48,890 nucleotides of DNA from an uncultured Pirellulales bacterium (lineage in GTDB: Bacteria; Planctomycetota; Planctomycetia; Pirellulales; Thermoguttaceae), in NCBI GenBank assembly GCA_938015445.1, contig CALLPE010000002.1, positions 1-48,890 on the forward strand, read 5' to 3'. Numbering within the stretch: position 1 is the stretch's first letter; each line of letters starts with the position of its first letter. The notes beneath the pieces were generated by a model that saw nothing but the letters and a program-made list of their open reading frames with translations, was not told where the DNA came from and ran no database searches. Positions 27,558 through 37,100 of the stretch are shown one piece after another. The translations under genes were made by a program, and so were the position numbers.

Positions 27558-28844
27558 ATGCGCTTAGTGAGAACCTGCCTGCGAGTTGTCTTGGCTGGTT
27601 TGGCGTCGGTATCGGGCGCCGTTTTGGGCGCCGCGTGCCGGCTGTGGGTTCCGGGGTGCATTGCGGTAGTATCGGCTTGCACGATCGCTTTGGCCTGGCA
27701 GATTGTTGCACCGGGCTTACTGGTGGCGGCCACGTTGGGGTTGTGTTACGGACTTTGGGGCTGCTGGCGCAGTTGGAGCAGCGCTGGCGTGAGCGTAAAG
27801 TCCGACGCGGAGCTGCCCCGGGCCGTGCGCGCTACCCCACCCCTGCGCCGCAAACAAATCGACCCCACCGATACCGAAGGGCTTGTCGGGCAGATGCTCG
27901 AGCAAGGCAGGTACGCCCTGCTGTTGCGGCCGCAACTGGCCGGGCATTTGACGCGGCAGATGTTTCAGCAGGCCCTGAAAGCGCTTACGGAAAACATGGC
28001 CTTGGTGCCCGAAGGCGAAGTGTTCCTCGGCCCATCGCCGGCGGAGCTGGAGGAGCTGCCGAGCGTCTCAAGCCCGTTGGGCCGGGTGGTGTTGGTGCAG
28101 CCTTTTTTTCTCGATCGTTACCCGGTCACAAACCGCCAATATTACGAGTTTGTGGCAGCCGGCGGCTATCAGCAGGTGGGATTATGGGACGAAGCCATTT
28201 GGCCGGCGGTGCTCGATTTCGTCGATAGCACCCAGCAACCCGGCCCACGCTTCTGGCGCGACGGCTGTTATCCGCCCGGCGAAGACGATCACCCTGTCGT
28301 AGGCGTCAGTTGGTACGAGGCCTGCGCCTTCGCCCGCTGGGTCGGGAAACGGCTTCCTACCGACGCCGAATGGGTAAAGGCCGGCAGTTGGCCGGTCACC
28401 ACCGGGGGAGTGTGCGTACAGCGTCGATACCCATGGGGCGACGCCATGGACCGCACCAAGGCGAACCTCTGGGGTTCTGGGCCGGGAAGGACGGTGCCGG
28501 TGACCGAGTTCGCCGAAGGCGTAAGCGTGGGCGGGGTGTATCAACTGATCGGCAATGTGTGGGAGTGGACCGCCGGGTGGTATCGGGCAGCCGATCATCC
28601 CGCCGGTCCGGTTACGCTGCCGACGCCCCTGCGCAGCATCCGTGGCGGTGCCTTCGACACCTACTTCGACCATCACGCAAGCTGCCAGTTTCAAAGCGGG
28701 GAAGACCCATTGCAACGACGACACAATATCGGCTTCCGGTGCGCCATCGGGGTGCATGACCTGCAATTGGCAGCGGGCGATTCGGGCGATGAGCAATGTG
28801 CCGACCGGAGCTTGGCTCCGGCTGTTGTGGAGACCGCCCCATGA
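27558..28844 (+). CDS. Membrane-anchored SUMF1-fold protein lacking FGE catalytic cysteines
   Basis: The 428-residue protein begins with two hydrophobic helices (about 10-28 and 33-66), then a linker, and from about residue 146 a formylglycine-generating-enzyme/SUMF1 domain. Seen motifs are MALVPEGEVFLG, YPVTNRQYYEF, HPVVGVSWYEACAFARW, RLPTDAEW, GNVWEWTAGW and IRGGAF...IGFRCA. In true FGEs the GGS-x-x-C-x-x-x-x-C segment supplies two copper-binding cysteines. Here that position reads RGGAFDTYFDHHASC, so both are absent and only a later Cys375 remains. It is probably a binding or scaffold module rather than a sulfatase-maturing enzyme. Its stop overlaps the start of the GTPase gene by 4 nt. 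Confidence 0.8.
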   Translation: MRLVRTCLRVVLAGLASVSGAVLGAACRLWVPGCIAVVSACTIALAWQIVAPGLLVAATLGLCYGLWGCWRSWSSAGVSVKSDAELPRAVRATPPLRRKQIDPTDTEGLVGQMLEQGRYALLLRPQLAGHLTRQMFQQALKALTENMALVPEGEVFLGPSPAELEELPSVSSPLGRVVLVQPFFLDRYPVTNRQYYEFVAAGGYQQVGLWDEAIWPAVLDFVDSTQQPGPRFWRDGCYPPGEDDHPVVGVSWYEACAFARWVGKRLPTDAEWVKAGSWPVTTGGVCVQRRYPWGDAMDRTKANLWGSGPGRTVPVTEFAEGVSVGGVYQLIGNVWEWTAGWYRAADHPAGPVTLPTPLRSIRGGAFDTYFDHHASCQFQSGEDPLQRRHNIGFRCAIGVHDLQLAAGDSGDEQCADRSLAPAVVETAP

Positions 28845-29755
28845 CCCACAAAGGCGTTGTGGTACCGCTAGAATCGATGCGGTTGGCACGATACGCCGTG
28901 CCTATCCCCTGCTACATCTGCGAGACCGAAAACACCTGCGACGCCGAGTACTGCACGCACTGCCAGGCACCTATGGCTTTGGCCCATCAGGCACGCACCC
29001 AGAATATCCGGCCGCGAATGGTGGCTGTGGTCGGTGCCAGCGCAGTAGGCAAGACCGTTTACCTGGGGATGCTGATGGACATGCTTTCCCGCCAGCCGCA
29101 GCGCATGCACCTGCTGGCCCGTGGCGCATTCTCCATAACCCTGCAACAGACCACCATCGCCGCCTTGGCCCGTTGCGAGTTCCCCAAGAAAACCCCCAAC
29201 GAGCCGGACCGCTGGAACTGGGTGCATTGCCAGGTGCGCCGCCACAACCAAAAACAGCCCCTGGAAATCATCATGCCCGACATGGCCGGCGAAGCCGTGC
29301 TGGAAGAAGTCGATCACCCGCACAGTTACCGCGTGGTGCGCTCGTTCCTGCAAAAATGCGACGCGGCGATGATCCTCATCGACGCGCATCAGCTCAAGCA
29401 GGGCCGCCGGGAACAAGACTACTTCACCATGAAACTGCTCAGCTACCTAAGCGAACTGACCTGCCACGACAAGAAAACTTGGCAGCGCCGCCCGGTGGCC
29501 GTGGTGTTGACCAAAGCCGACCAGGCCGAACAGTGTCGCCACGATCCGCAGGCCTTTGCCGCGCGGCACGCGGTGGGCTTGTGGCAGTACTGCCGGGAGC
29601 GGTTCGCCTGCCATCGGTTCTTCGCTGCCAGCGTGGCCGGGACGTGTGCCTATCGGGAGTCGCTGGGGGAAGGCCGGGTAATGGTGCCGCTGCGGATCGA
29701 GCCGCACGGGGTTGTCGAGCCGTTCGAGTGGTTGGTGGCTAACATGCCGCAGTAG
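28841..29755 (+). CDS. Zinc-ribbon GTPase, probable double-GTPase/DO-GTPase2 type
   Basis: The 304-residue cytoplasmic protein starts with a zinc ribbon (Cys24, Cys27, Cys38, Cys41). A P-loop GTPase domain follows: Walker A VVGASAVGKT (about 63-72), a G3-like DMAGE (147-151) and a G4-like TKAD (224-227). The G3 lacks the DxxGQ glutamine, having Glu instead. ATG 28841 is used because ATGA overlaps the previous stop, indicating translational coupling with the SUMF1-fold gene. The next gene, 48 bp on, encodes a GAP1-N2-like protein. From memory this pairing is the mark of GTPase-centred conflict systems found in filamentous and complex bacteria; the family name is inferred, not searched. Confidence 0.75.
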   Translation: MTHKGVVVPLESMRLARYAVPIPCYICETENTCDAEYCTHCQAPMALAHQARTQNIRPRMVAVVGASAVGKTVYLGMLMDMLSRQPQRMHLLARGAFSITLQQTTIAALARCEFPKKTPNEPDRWNWVHCQVRRHNQKQPLEIIMPDMAGEAVLEEVDHPHSYRVVRSFLQKCDAAMILIDAHQLKQGRREQDYFTMKLLSYLSELTCHDKKTWQRRPVAVVLTKADQAEQCRHDPQAFAARHAVGLWQYCRERFACHRFFAASVAGTCAYRESLGEGRVMVPLRIEPHGVVEPFEWLVANMPQ

Positions 29756-29803
29756 GAGCACAGCGAAACCGTCCAATCGCGTCCCAAGACGATCGATGTG
29801 GGG

Positions 29804-31537
29804 ATGATGATCGAGCAAGCGGTGTTCACCTCTGCACAGACCGAGCGCGCGGTGGGCTATCAGGTGGCCGCCCGCAGCGCCGGCGTTGACGAAGTTGACG
29901 CTAAAGACCTGGCAGTGTGGTGCCCGTCGCACGATTCCCTGCTCGACTGCGGCCCGCAAGCCTCGAGCGTCAACTTCCATCCGCTTTCCAGCGGGGCGTA
30001 CTGCGTTTCGCGTACCATCGCGGCCGGTTGGGAGTACAGCGGTCGGGGAGGACACCGCGTGTACACTCATTGCTTGATCGTCTCCCCGCAAACCCTATGG
30101 CAGTTCGCTAACAACCCGTTCTCACTGCTTCGCGCGGCCATGGCGCACGGGGCGATGGCTGTACATGGTGAAGTGCCGCCGTACCTGGAAGGATTTGCGC
30201 TGCCCGGCAGTGCCTCGGCCGTCGATTGCGACTTGCTGAGCCGGCTGGCCACCAATCCCGGCCCACTCCGCATGGCCCTGTTGGTTCAGACCGCTTTGGA
30301 GAACAAATGCGTAGCGGTGTTTGGGCCGCCCAACGCCGAGAAGCTGATCGCCGGCCTGATAAACTGCTTGCCGCCGGAGTGCCGCACCGAGTTCTCCTTT
30401 TCGACCGGGTTGAAGTACTCGTCGCGCAGGCCGTTTCGGCTGGTCGGGGCGTCGGGCGATCCGGCCCAAATGCGCTGGCTTTCGCACCAGCCGAACCTGG
30501 TCGTGCTCGACCTTTCCCAGCCGCCCACCTGCCCCGAGGCGGCATTGGAAGGCTGGGCGCGGCTGATCTACCGGTTGCTGTCGGCGCGGCGAATCACGCT
30601 GTTGGCGTCTCAGCTTTCCAAGCCGCGTCCCGAGTTGACCAGCGCCGACTTGCCCGCTCTGGCCCTACAGTTGCTCGAGGACTTCGAGGCCCACACCCTG
30701 CGCGCTGCCTTCCAGCCCGTGCCGGCTGCTATTGCTTCCACCGCCGCGCCATCGCCCTTGCCCGTTACGCCCCCATCCGACCAGCGGCCAGAGGAAGCTG
30801 GGCGCTTGCTTGCCGATGCGGCCCACCACTTTCCCGCATGTGGCGAAGCGGCGGAAGCCGACGCGGCGGTTGCACCGGCCCACCGCTCTGCCGGGGAAAC
30901 TGGCGATCATGCTAATCAGCGTCTAACCGACGACCAGCCTGTAACTGCTGATCAGCGTGTAACCGTCGTTAAACCTGAAACTGGCGGTAAACGTGAAGGT
31001 GCTGATGAGCCTGATAGGCGTGAAACTGATGACAAGCCTGTCAGTGATGATAAGGCTGTCAGTCACGATAAGCCTGTATGTCAGCATAAACCTATCAGTG
31101 ATGATAAGCGTGCGCGCGATGATAAGCGTCCGTCGCGGGCTTGCGGCACTAAGGCGGCGCACGCTGCCCACCGGAAGTTCGCCAAGACCAGCCAGGCCGA
31201 AGGCAGTGGCAGTCCGGCCGACCTTCCTGCCCGAAAACCACGCCCCTCGACCGCTTCCGCCGACAAGTGCGCCGCGGTGCTGGAACAGTTAGAGCATCTC
31301 GACGACGTGGTGTTCAACGCCATCGCAGGCAGCCCCGCTGCCATGGAAGAACTGCGCACGTTGTGGCCGCGATTGCTTGCCGATTTGGGCGAAGAACTTC
31401 TGGCCGAGTCGCGCCAGCAGTACCTGCGTTGGGGGTTGTCGAACCTGGAAAGTACTCTGGACCCCGAGGTTGATTACGACCCCGACCGTGCTTTGCAGGT
31501 AGTCGAGGTCATGTGCCTGCTGTTCGATAACCTATAG
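29804..31537 (+). CDS. GTPase-associated protein 1-like (GAP1-N2 type)
   Basis: The 577-residue protein begins MMIEQAVFTSAQTERAVGYQ, which resembles the N-terminal domain of GTPase-associated protein 1 (type 2), with GGHRVYTHCLIV and FPL-like strands following. A middle helical domain runs to about residue 300. Residues 370-444 are a hydrophilic linker of hexapeptide repeats such as DDKPVS, encoded by 18-bp units. A compact helical domain closes the protein (about 490-577). ATG 29804 is preferred over GTG 29798; ATG 29807 is equally possible. It should bind or regulate the upstream GTPase. Function is inferred from architecture only. Confidence 0.7.
   Translation: MMIEQAVFTSAQTERAVGYQVAARSAGVDEVDAKDLAVWCPSHDSLLDCGPQASSVNFHPLSSGAYCVSRTIAAGWEYSGRGGHRVYTHCLIVSPQTLWQFANNPFSLLRAAMAHGAMAVHGEVPPYLEGFALPGSASAVDCDLLSRLATNPGPLRMALLVQTALENKCVAVFGPPNAEKLIAGLINCLPPECRTEFSFSTGLKYSSRRPFRLVGASGDPAQMRWLSHQPNLVVLDLSQPPTCPEAALEGWARLIYRLLSARRITLLASQLSKPRPELTSADLPALALQLLEDFEAHTLRAAFQPVPAAIASTAAPSPLPVTPPSDQRPEEAGRLLADAAHHFPACGEAAEADAAVAPAHRSAGETGDHANQRLTDDQPVTADQRVTVVKPETGGKREGADEPDRRETDDKPVSDDKAVSHDKPVCQHKPISDDKRARDDKRPSRACGTKAAHAAHRKFAKTSQAEGSGSPADLPARKPRPSTASADKCAAVLEQLEHLDDVVFNAIAGSPAAMEELRTLWPRLLADLGEELLAESRQQYLRWGLSNLESTLDPEVDYDPDRALQVVEVMCLLFDNL
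30911..31135 (+). repeat. 18-bp coding minisatellite
   Basis: Twelve diverged 18-bp units plus one 9-bp half unit are read as hexapeptides (ANQRLT, DDQPVT, ADQRVT, then DDKPVS, DDKAVS, HDKPVC, QHKPIS and so on). The tract keeps the reading frame, is A/T-richer than its surroundings and encodes a charged, probably disordered linker in the GAP1-like protein. Confidence 0.85.
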
Positions 31538-32044
31538 CGCGCTGTGCGACTCTGGCCGTATTCCACAACCGAAACGCACGCCGTGGTTTGTGCCTGTGGC
31601 TGGGAATGGGGCAATGCCCGGCCGCTGCGGCTGGCCCAGCTAGCGCCGCCAGAATCTTCTCAGGCCGTTTGCCTGTCGGCGTGTGGTAGTTGTTAGCTCA
31701 GCCGCGGCCTTGCCGTCTTGTTGCGTCGCGCCGGCAACTGTTCCTATAATACCTCGCGTAATACATCGCTCTTACAATGCGCGGTACAGTCCATTAGTAC
31801 CAAGTACCGATACGCTGTATAGTCTATTAGTACCGATACGCCGCACAGTCTCTTAGTACCAATACGCCGCACAGTCCATTACAACACCGGCCCTGTGCTA
31901 CACACAACGATCGTTGCGGCGCAGCAAGAGGCAGAATCGTGCCACGGGCCGATAACCCCGTGCTAACGCCAATAACCCCGTGATAATCCTGTATCCGGCG
32001 CTGGGGCAGCGCCGCCTGCCTTTGTAATTTCAGGGAACACGCAA
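31538..32044. other. Spacer before the sulfatase gene, rich in direct repeats
   Basis: No gene was found. It holds the 26-bp tandem array at 31787-31885, an ATAACCCCGTG duplication (31952 and 31972) and a TATAAT hexamer at 31745-31750 without a well-spaced -35 box. Confidence 0.55.
31787..31885. repeat. 26-bp tandem repeat, about three and a half units
   Basis: Units begin CAGTCCATTAGTACC (31787, extended by 7 bp), TAGTCTATTAGTACC (31820), CAGTCTCTTAGTACC (31846) and CAGTCCATTACAAC (31872). The unit ends GATACGCCGCA or similar. The units are contiguous with no unique spacers, so this is not a CRISPR array. Confidence 0.9.
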
Positions 32045-33541
32045 ATGGTCCGCACAGCAGTTTTTTCCGATGTTGGCCAACTGTTTCGCGTGCAATCAGT
32101 TGGTCGTTTGGCGATACTACTGGCCGCAGCATTGGTGCTGAGCGGCTTAGGGACAAGCAGCGCAGTTGCGGCGGACCAGCCGCGGCCCAACATCCTGTTC
32201 ATAATGGCCGACGACCATGCCGCGCATGCCATCAGCGCGTACGGGTCGCGGGTAAACAAGACTCCCCACATCGACCGCCTGGCCACAGAGGGGATGCGCT
32301 TCGACCGCTGTTTTGTGACCAACTCGATATGCACTCCTAGCCGGGCGGTAATCATGACCGGCAAGTACTCGCACATCAACGGCGTGCCGGTGTTCAACCG
32401 TTTCGATGGCAGCCAGCCGCACCTGGTAAAGTACTTGCAAGCGGCCGGTTACTACACGGCCATTGTGGGCAAGTGGCACTTGGGTAGCGATCCGACGGGG
32501 TTCGACTACTGGAACATCTTGCCCGGTCAAGGACTGTACTACGACCCGGTGTTCATCGAGATGGGAGTTCGGAAGAAGCATCCCGGCTACTGCACCGATC
32601 TGATAATCGACTTCACCTTGAAAGTTTTGGAACAACGTCCCAAGGACAAACCGTTTTTCCTGATGTGTCATCACAAAGCGCCGCATCGGCCGTGGGACCC
32701 GGCCGAGCGGCACGCAAAGAAATGGGCCGGGGTCGAAGTTCCCGAACCGCCGACCTTCCACGACGACTACGCCACCCGCAGCGACGCGGCACGCGAAGCC
32801 ACCATGCGTATCGACCGCGACCTGACGCCGCGCGACGTAAAGCAAAAACCTCCCGAGGGTTTGTCGCCGGAAGCACTGAAGAAGTGGAAATACCAGCGTT
32901 ACATGCAAGATTACCTGGCGTGCATCGACGCCGTGGACGAAGGCGTCGGGCGGCTGCTGGAATGGCTGGACCGCAACGGGCTGTCCGAAAACACAATCGT
33001 GATTTATACATCAGACCAAGGCTTTTTCCTGGGCGACCACAACTGGTACGACAAGCGGTTCATCTATACCGAATCGTTGCGGATGCCTTTTTTGGTGCGC
33101 TGGCCGGCGGTAGTCAAGCCGGGAACCGTAAACGGCGACATTATCATCAATGCCGATTTCGCCCCTACGCTCCTGGAAGCCGCCGGCCTGAATGTGCCCG
33201 GCGATATGCAAGGCCGCAGTTTCATGCCGCTGTTGCGCGGGCAAAGGCCCCCCGACTGGCGCACAGCGATGTACTACCGCTACTATCACTATCCGGCTCA
33301 TCACCGCGTACAGCCGCACTACGGCCTGCGCAGTTTGCGCTACACACTGGTGTACTTCGACAAGCTGGACCAATGGGAGTTATTCGACCTTGAAAAAGAC
33401 CCGCACGAAACGAAGAATGTCTACGACGACCCGGAGTATGCGGACACCGTCAAACAGTTGAAACAGCAGTTGTACCAGCTCAAGAAGGAACTGAAAGACG
33501 AGGACCAATTCGCCGACAAACCACCAAAGGACGACGTATGA
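32045..33541 (+). CDS. Exported sulfatase (formylglycine-dependent)
   Basis: This 498-residue arylsulfatase-like hydrolase has a Sec signal peptide (about 20-43), the metal-binding strand NILFIMADD (about 49-57) and the CTPSR modification motif with Cys96, which must be oxidised to formylglycine. Downstream marks are VGKWHLG, HHKAPHRPW and the metal-site block TSDQGFFLGDHNWYDKR. It likely cleaves sulfate esters of polysaccharides in the periplasm or outside; the specificity is not readable. Activation needs an FGE elsewhere in the genome, because the SUMF1-fold protein at 27558 lacks catalytic cysteines. ATG 32045. Confidence 0.9.
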   Translation: MVRTAVFSDVGQLFRVQSVGRLAILLAAALVLSGLGTSSAVAADQPRPNILFIMADDHAAHAISAYGSRVNKTPHIDRLATEGMRFDRCFVTNSICTPSRAVIMTGKYSHINGVPVFNRFDGSQPHLVKYLQAAGYYTAIVGKWHLGSDPTGFDYWNILPGQGLYYDPVFIEMGVRKKHPGYCTDLIIDFTLKVLEQRPKDKPFFLMCHHKAPHRPWDPAERHAKKWAGVEVPEPPTFHDDYATRSDAAREATMRIDRDLTPRDVKQKPPEGLSPEALKKWKYQRYMQDYLACIDAVDEGVGRLLEWLDRNGLSENTIVIYTSDQGFFLGDHNWYDKRFIYTESLRMPFLVRWPAVVKPGTVNGDIIINADFAPTLLEAAGLNVPGDMQGRSFMPLLRGQRPPDWRTAMYYRYYHYPAHHRVQPHYGLRSLRYTLVYFDKLDQWELFDLEKDPHETKNVYDDPEYADTVKQLKQQLYQLKKELKDEDQFADKPPKDDV

Positions 33542-33634
33542 ACTTCGTCTTTGCATGGGGTATGTGTGCGGCTAGTGCGTCGCTGGGCCGAGGTGCCAAG
33601 CGGCGATAGCGGGCGGCTGACTGGGAGGGGTGCC

Positions 33635-34108
33635 GTGCAGGAGTCGTTAGAGGCGGTATTCGGGCGTTTTCAGGGCCGCAGCGAAGAGCTAATTCCCATC
33701 TTGCAACAAGTGCAAGAGCACTTCGGGTATTTGCCCAAGGAGGCGCTTCGCGCCGTAGCCGATTTTACCCGTGTGCCCGAAAGCCGCGTGTACGCTGTGG
33801 CTACGTTTTACGCGCAGTTCCGCTTTAGACCCATCGGACGCCAACACATCATGGTCTGTCGCGGTACGGCCTGTCATGTACGGGGCGCGCCGCGGATATT
33901 GCAAGAGCTGGAAAAGCAACTCGGCATCAAGGAGGGGGAAACCTCGGCCGACCTGGAGTACTCCCTGGAGACGGTAGCGTGCATCGGGGCTTGCGGCTTG
34001 TCGCCGTGCGTGATGGTCAATCGCCAAGTGCAAGCCAAGTTCACGCCGCAGAAGGCCGCCCAGCTTGTGCGCCGTTCGGATTCGGCCGCGGCTAGCCAAA
34101 CGCACTGA
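33635..34108 (+). CDS. NuoE-like [2Fe-2S] subunit of the formate dehydrogenase complex
   Basis: The 157-residue protein matches the 24-kDa NuoE/HydC/HylC family: a helical N-terminus and a thioredoxin-like ferredoxin domain whose cluster cysteines lie in VCRGTACHVRG and CIGACGLSPC. It carries electrons between the flavin subunit and the catalytic subunit. GTG 33635 is chosen because GGGAGGGG precedes it at 33623-33630; the longer frame from 33551 adds 28 residues without family resemblance. It is the first gene of a three-gene operon with the NuoF-GltD fusion (55 bp on) and the catalytic subunit. Gene-symbol transfer is avoided because several homologous complexes exist. Confidence 0.85.
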   Translation: MQESLEAVFGRFQGRSEELIPILQQVQEHFGYLPKEALRAVADFTRVPESRVYAVATFYAQFRFRPIGRQHIMVCRGTACHVRGAPRILQELEKQLGIKEGETSADLEYSLETVACIGACGLSPCVMVNRQVQAKFTPQKAAQLVRRSDSAAASQTH

Positions 34109-34163
34109 CCGAGGAGTCGCGCACTACCCGGTATTACGCAATCGCCTGCCGCGAGGTGCACTG

Positions 34164-37100
34164 ATGAATCTCCGCGATTTCGAGACCCTTTGCCAGCAGG
34201 CCCGTCAACGCTGGGAAGCCCTGCACCGCAGCCCCAAGCCGCGCATCACCGTCGGCGCTGCTACGTGCGGTCGCTCGGCCGGAGCGCTGGAGGTGATAGA
34301 AGCCGCGCAGGCTGCGCTGCACCGACTGAAGAGCGATTGCACTGTGATGGAAGTGGGCTGCTTCGGCCCCTGCTATGCCGAACCGATCGTCACCATCTTC
34401 CGCCCTGGCAATCCTGGGATTGTTTATGGCAACGTGACTGCACAGCGAGTGGAGCAGTTGATCCAACAGTGCCTGTCGGACGACAGGCCGCCCAGCGAAG
34501 GCGCCCTGGGCGTCTTGGCCGACAGTCCCCTTGGCGACATACCGCCGCTCGATCAGACGCCACTGATGCGCTGGCAGGTGCGCCGGGTGCTGCGCAATTG
34601 TGGTCTCATCGACCCGACCAACCTGGAACACTACCTGGCCAACGGCGGTTACACCGGGCTGGTCAAAGCGCTGCGGATGTCGCCCGAGGAGGTGATCGAC
34701 GAGGTTCGCCGCGCCGGTTTGCGTGGCCGCGGCGGGGCGGGGTTTCCCACTTGGCGCAAATGGCAATTTTGTGCCCAAGCCCCCAGCGAGCAAAAATACG
34801 TGGTCTGCAACGCCGACGAAGGCGACCCCGGCGCGTTCATGAACCGTTCGCTCATCGAAGGCGATCCTCACGCTGTGCTGGAAGGGATGCTCATCGCCGC
34901 CCGGGCAGTGGGCGCCACGCGAGGCTATATCTACTGCCGAGCGGAATATCCGCTGGCCCTGGAAAGGCTCCGCACGGCAATTCAGCAAGCCGAGCAGCAT
35001 GGCTTGTTGGGTGAAGACATCTTCGGCTCCGGCTTCAGCTTCTGCATCAGCATTATGGAAGGCGCCGGAGCGTTCGTCTGCGGAGAGGAAACGGCGCTGC
35101 TGGCTTCGATCGAAGGCCGACGCGGTACCCCACGCCCACGGCCGCCGTTTCCCGCCGTGTCGGGGTTGTGGGGCAAACCGACCGTCATCAACAATGTGGA
35201 GACTTTGGCCTCGGCCGCACTGATCATGCAAAACGGCGCCGACTGGTTCGCGCAATACGGTACCGAGGCCAGCAAAGGCACTAAAACCTTTTCGCTGGTA
35301 GGCAAAGTAAAACGTACCGGACTGGTCGAAGTACCGCTGGGTACCACGCTGCGGCGGATAATTTTCGACATCGGCGGCGGCATCATCGACGACAGACCTT
35401 TCAAAGCGGTACAAACCGGCGGACCCTCGGGCGGATGCGTTCCCGCATCCCTCCTGGACATCCCCATCGACTATGACTCGCTGCAAGCCGCGGGCACGAT
35501 CATGGGCTCCGGCGGCTTGGTGGTCATGGATGACCGCACTTGCATGGTCGATGTGGCACGCTATTTCATCGACTTCGCACAAAAGGAATCGTGCGGCGCG
35601 TGTGTGCCCTGTCGGCTCGGCACAAGACAGTTGCTCGATATTCTCCGCGACGTCACCAGCGGCAACAGCCAGCCGGAAGACATCGAGCTGCTTGAAGAGC
35701 TGGCACTGGCAATCAAGGCGGGTTCGCTATGCGGGTTGGGCCAGACGGCCCCTAATCCGGTGCTCACCACGCTGCGCTACTTCCGGCACGAGTACGAGGC
35801 CCACGTGCGCCGCAAACGCTGCCCGGCGGTGGTCTGCCGGGAATTGGTCTCCTCGCCCTGCCAACACATCTGCCCTATCGGGACCGAGGCGCCGGTGTAT
35901 ATCGCCCTGATCGCCCAGGGCCGGTATCGCGAAGCCTACGAAGCCATTGTGCGCGACAACCCGCTGCCCTCTGTCTGCGCGCGCGTCTGCCACCAACCGT
36001 GCGAAGCCAATTGCCAGGCGGGCCAGTGGGGCAGTCCTATCGCCGTTCGGGCGCTGAAACGCTTTGTAATGGACCGGGCCCTTGCCGAAGGATGGCACCC
36101 AGGCTCAACCCCCAGTAGTCCGCCGGCCCCACCCAGCGGCAAGAAAGTGGCTGTGGTCGGAGCTGGTCCGGCTGGCCTGATGGCCGGCTACCGGCTGGCG
36201 CGACTGGGGCACAAAGTGATAATATTCGATGCCCTGAGCACGCCGGGCGGTGCACTGGCGGCTTGCATCCCCGACTATCGCCTGCCCAAACAGGTGCTCC
36301 AAGCCGACATCCAATTCATTCAAAACGCCGGGGTGGAGTTTCGCACCAGCGTATACGTCGGGCGCGATGTGTCTTGGGATGACCTGTGCGATCAGTTCGA
36401 CGCGGTCTTCGTAGCCGCCGGAGCACACAAGTCGCGCAAGCTCGGTCTGCCCAACGAGGATGCGGTCGGCGTTATCGACGCTCTGGAGTTCCTCAAACAA
36501 ATCAAACTGGGAGGAGCAGTCGAGATCGGCCCGCATGTGGGCGTTGTCGGCGGAGGAAATACGGCCATCGACGCCGCACGAACGGCACGGCGCATGCCCC
36601 AATGCACAAAAGTGACGCTCATCTATCGCCGCACCCGCCAGGAAATGCCAGCCTTCGCCGAGGAAATAGAGGACGCTTTGGCCGAAGGGGTGGAAATGCT
36701 CTTCCTGGCGGCTCCGCAGCGCATATTGGTCGCCGACGGCAAATTGTGCGGCCTGGAATGCGTGCGCACCACCATGGGCGAGCCAGACGAGAGCGGACGC
36801 CGCCGTCCTATCGCCGTGGAAGGCTCCCAGTTCACCATACCGCTGGATACGCTGCTGGTAGCCGTGGGCGAAGAGCCGGACATCAGCTTGATCGGTCGGG
36901 GGCATCGGCTCACCCTGTCCGCCAGAGGCAAAACCCCTATTTGCCAGGATACGCTGGCTACAGATATTCCCGGCGTTTTCGCCGGAGGTGATGCGGTAAC
37001 CGGCCCCGGCACCGTACTGGATGCCATGGCGGCTGGCAAACTGGCGGCGGAGATGATCGACAAGTACTTGCGCGGGCAACCGCTGGAGCGGAAGCATCAG

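Noticed and set aside
31787..31885. Possible CRISPR array
   Set aside because: Units are contiguous and diverged, with no unique spacers of constant length and no cas genes nearby.
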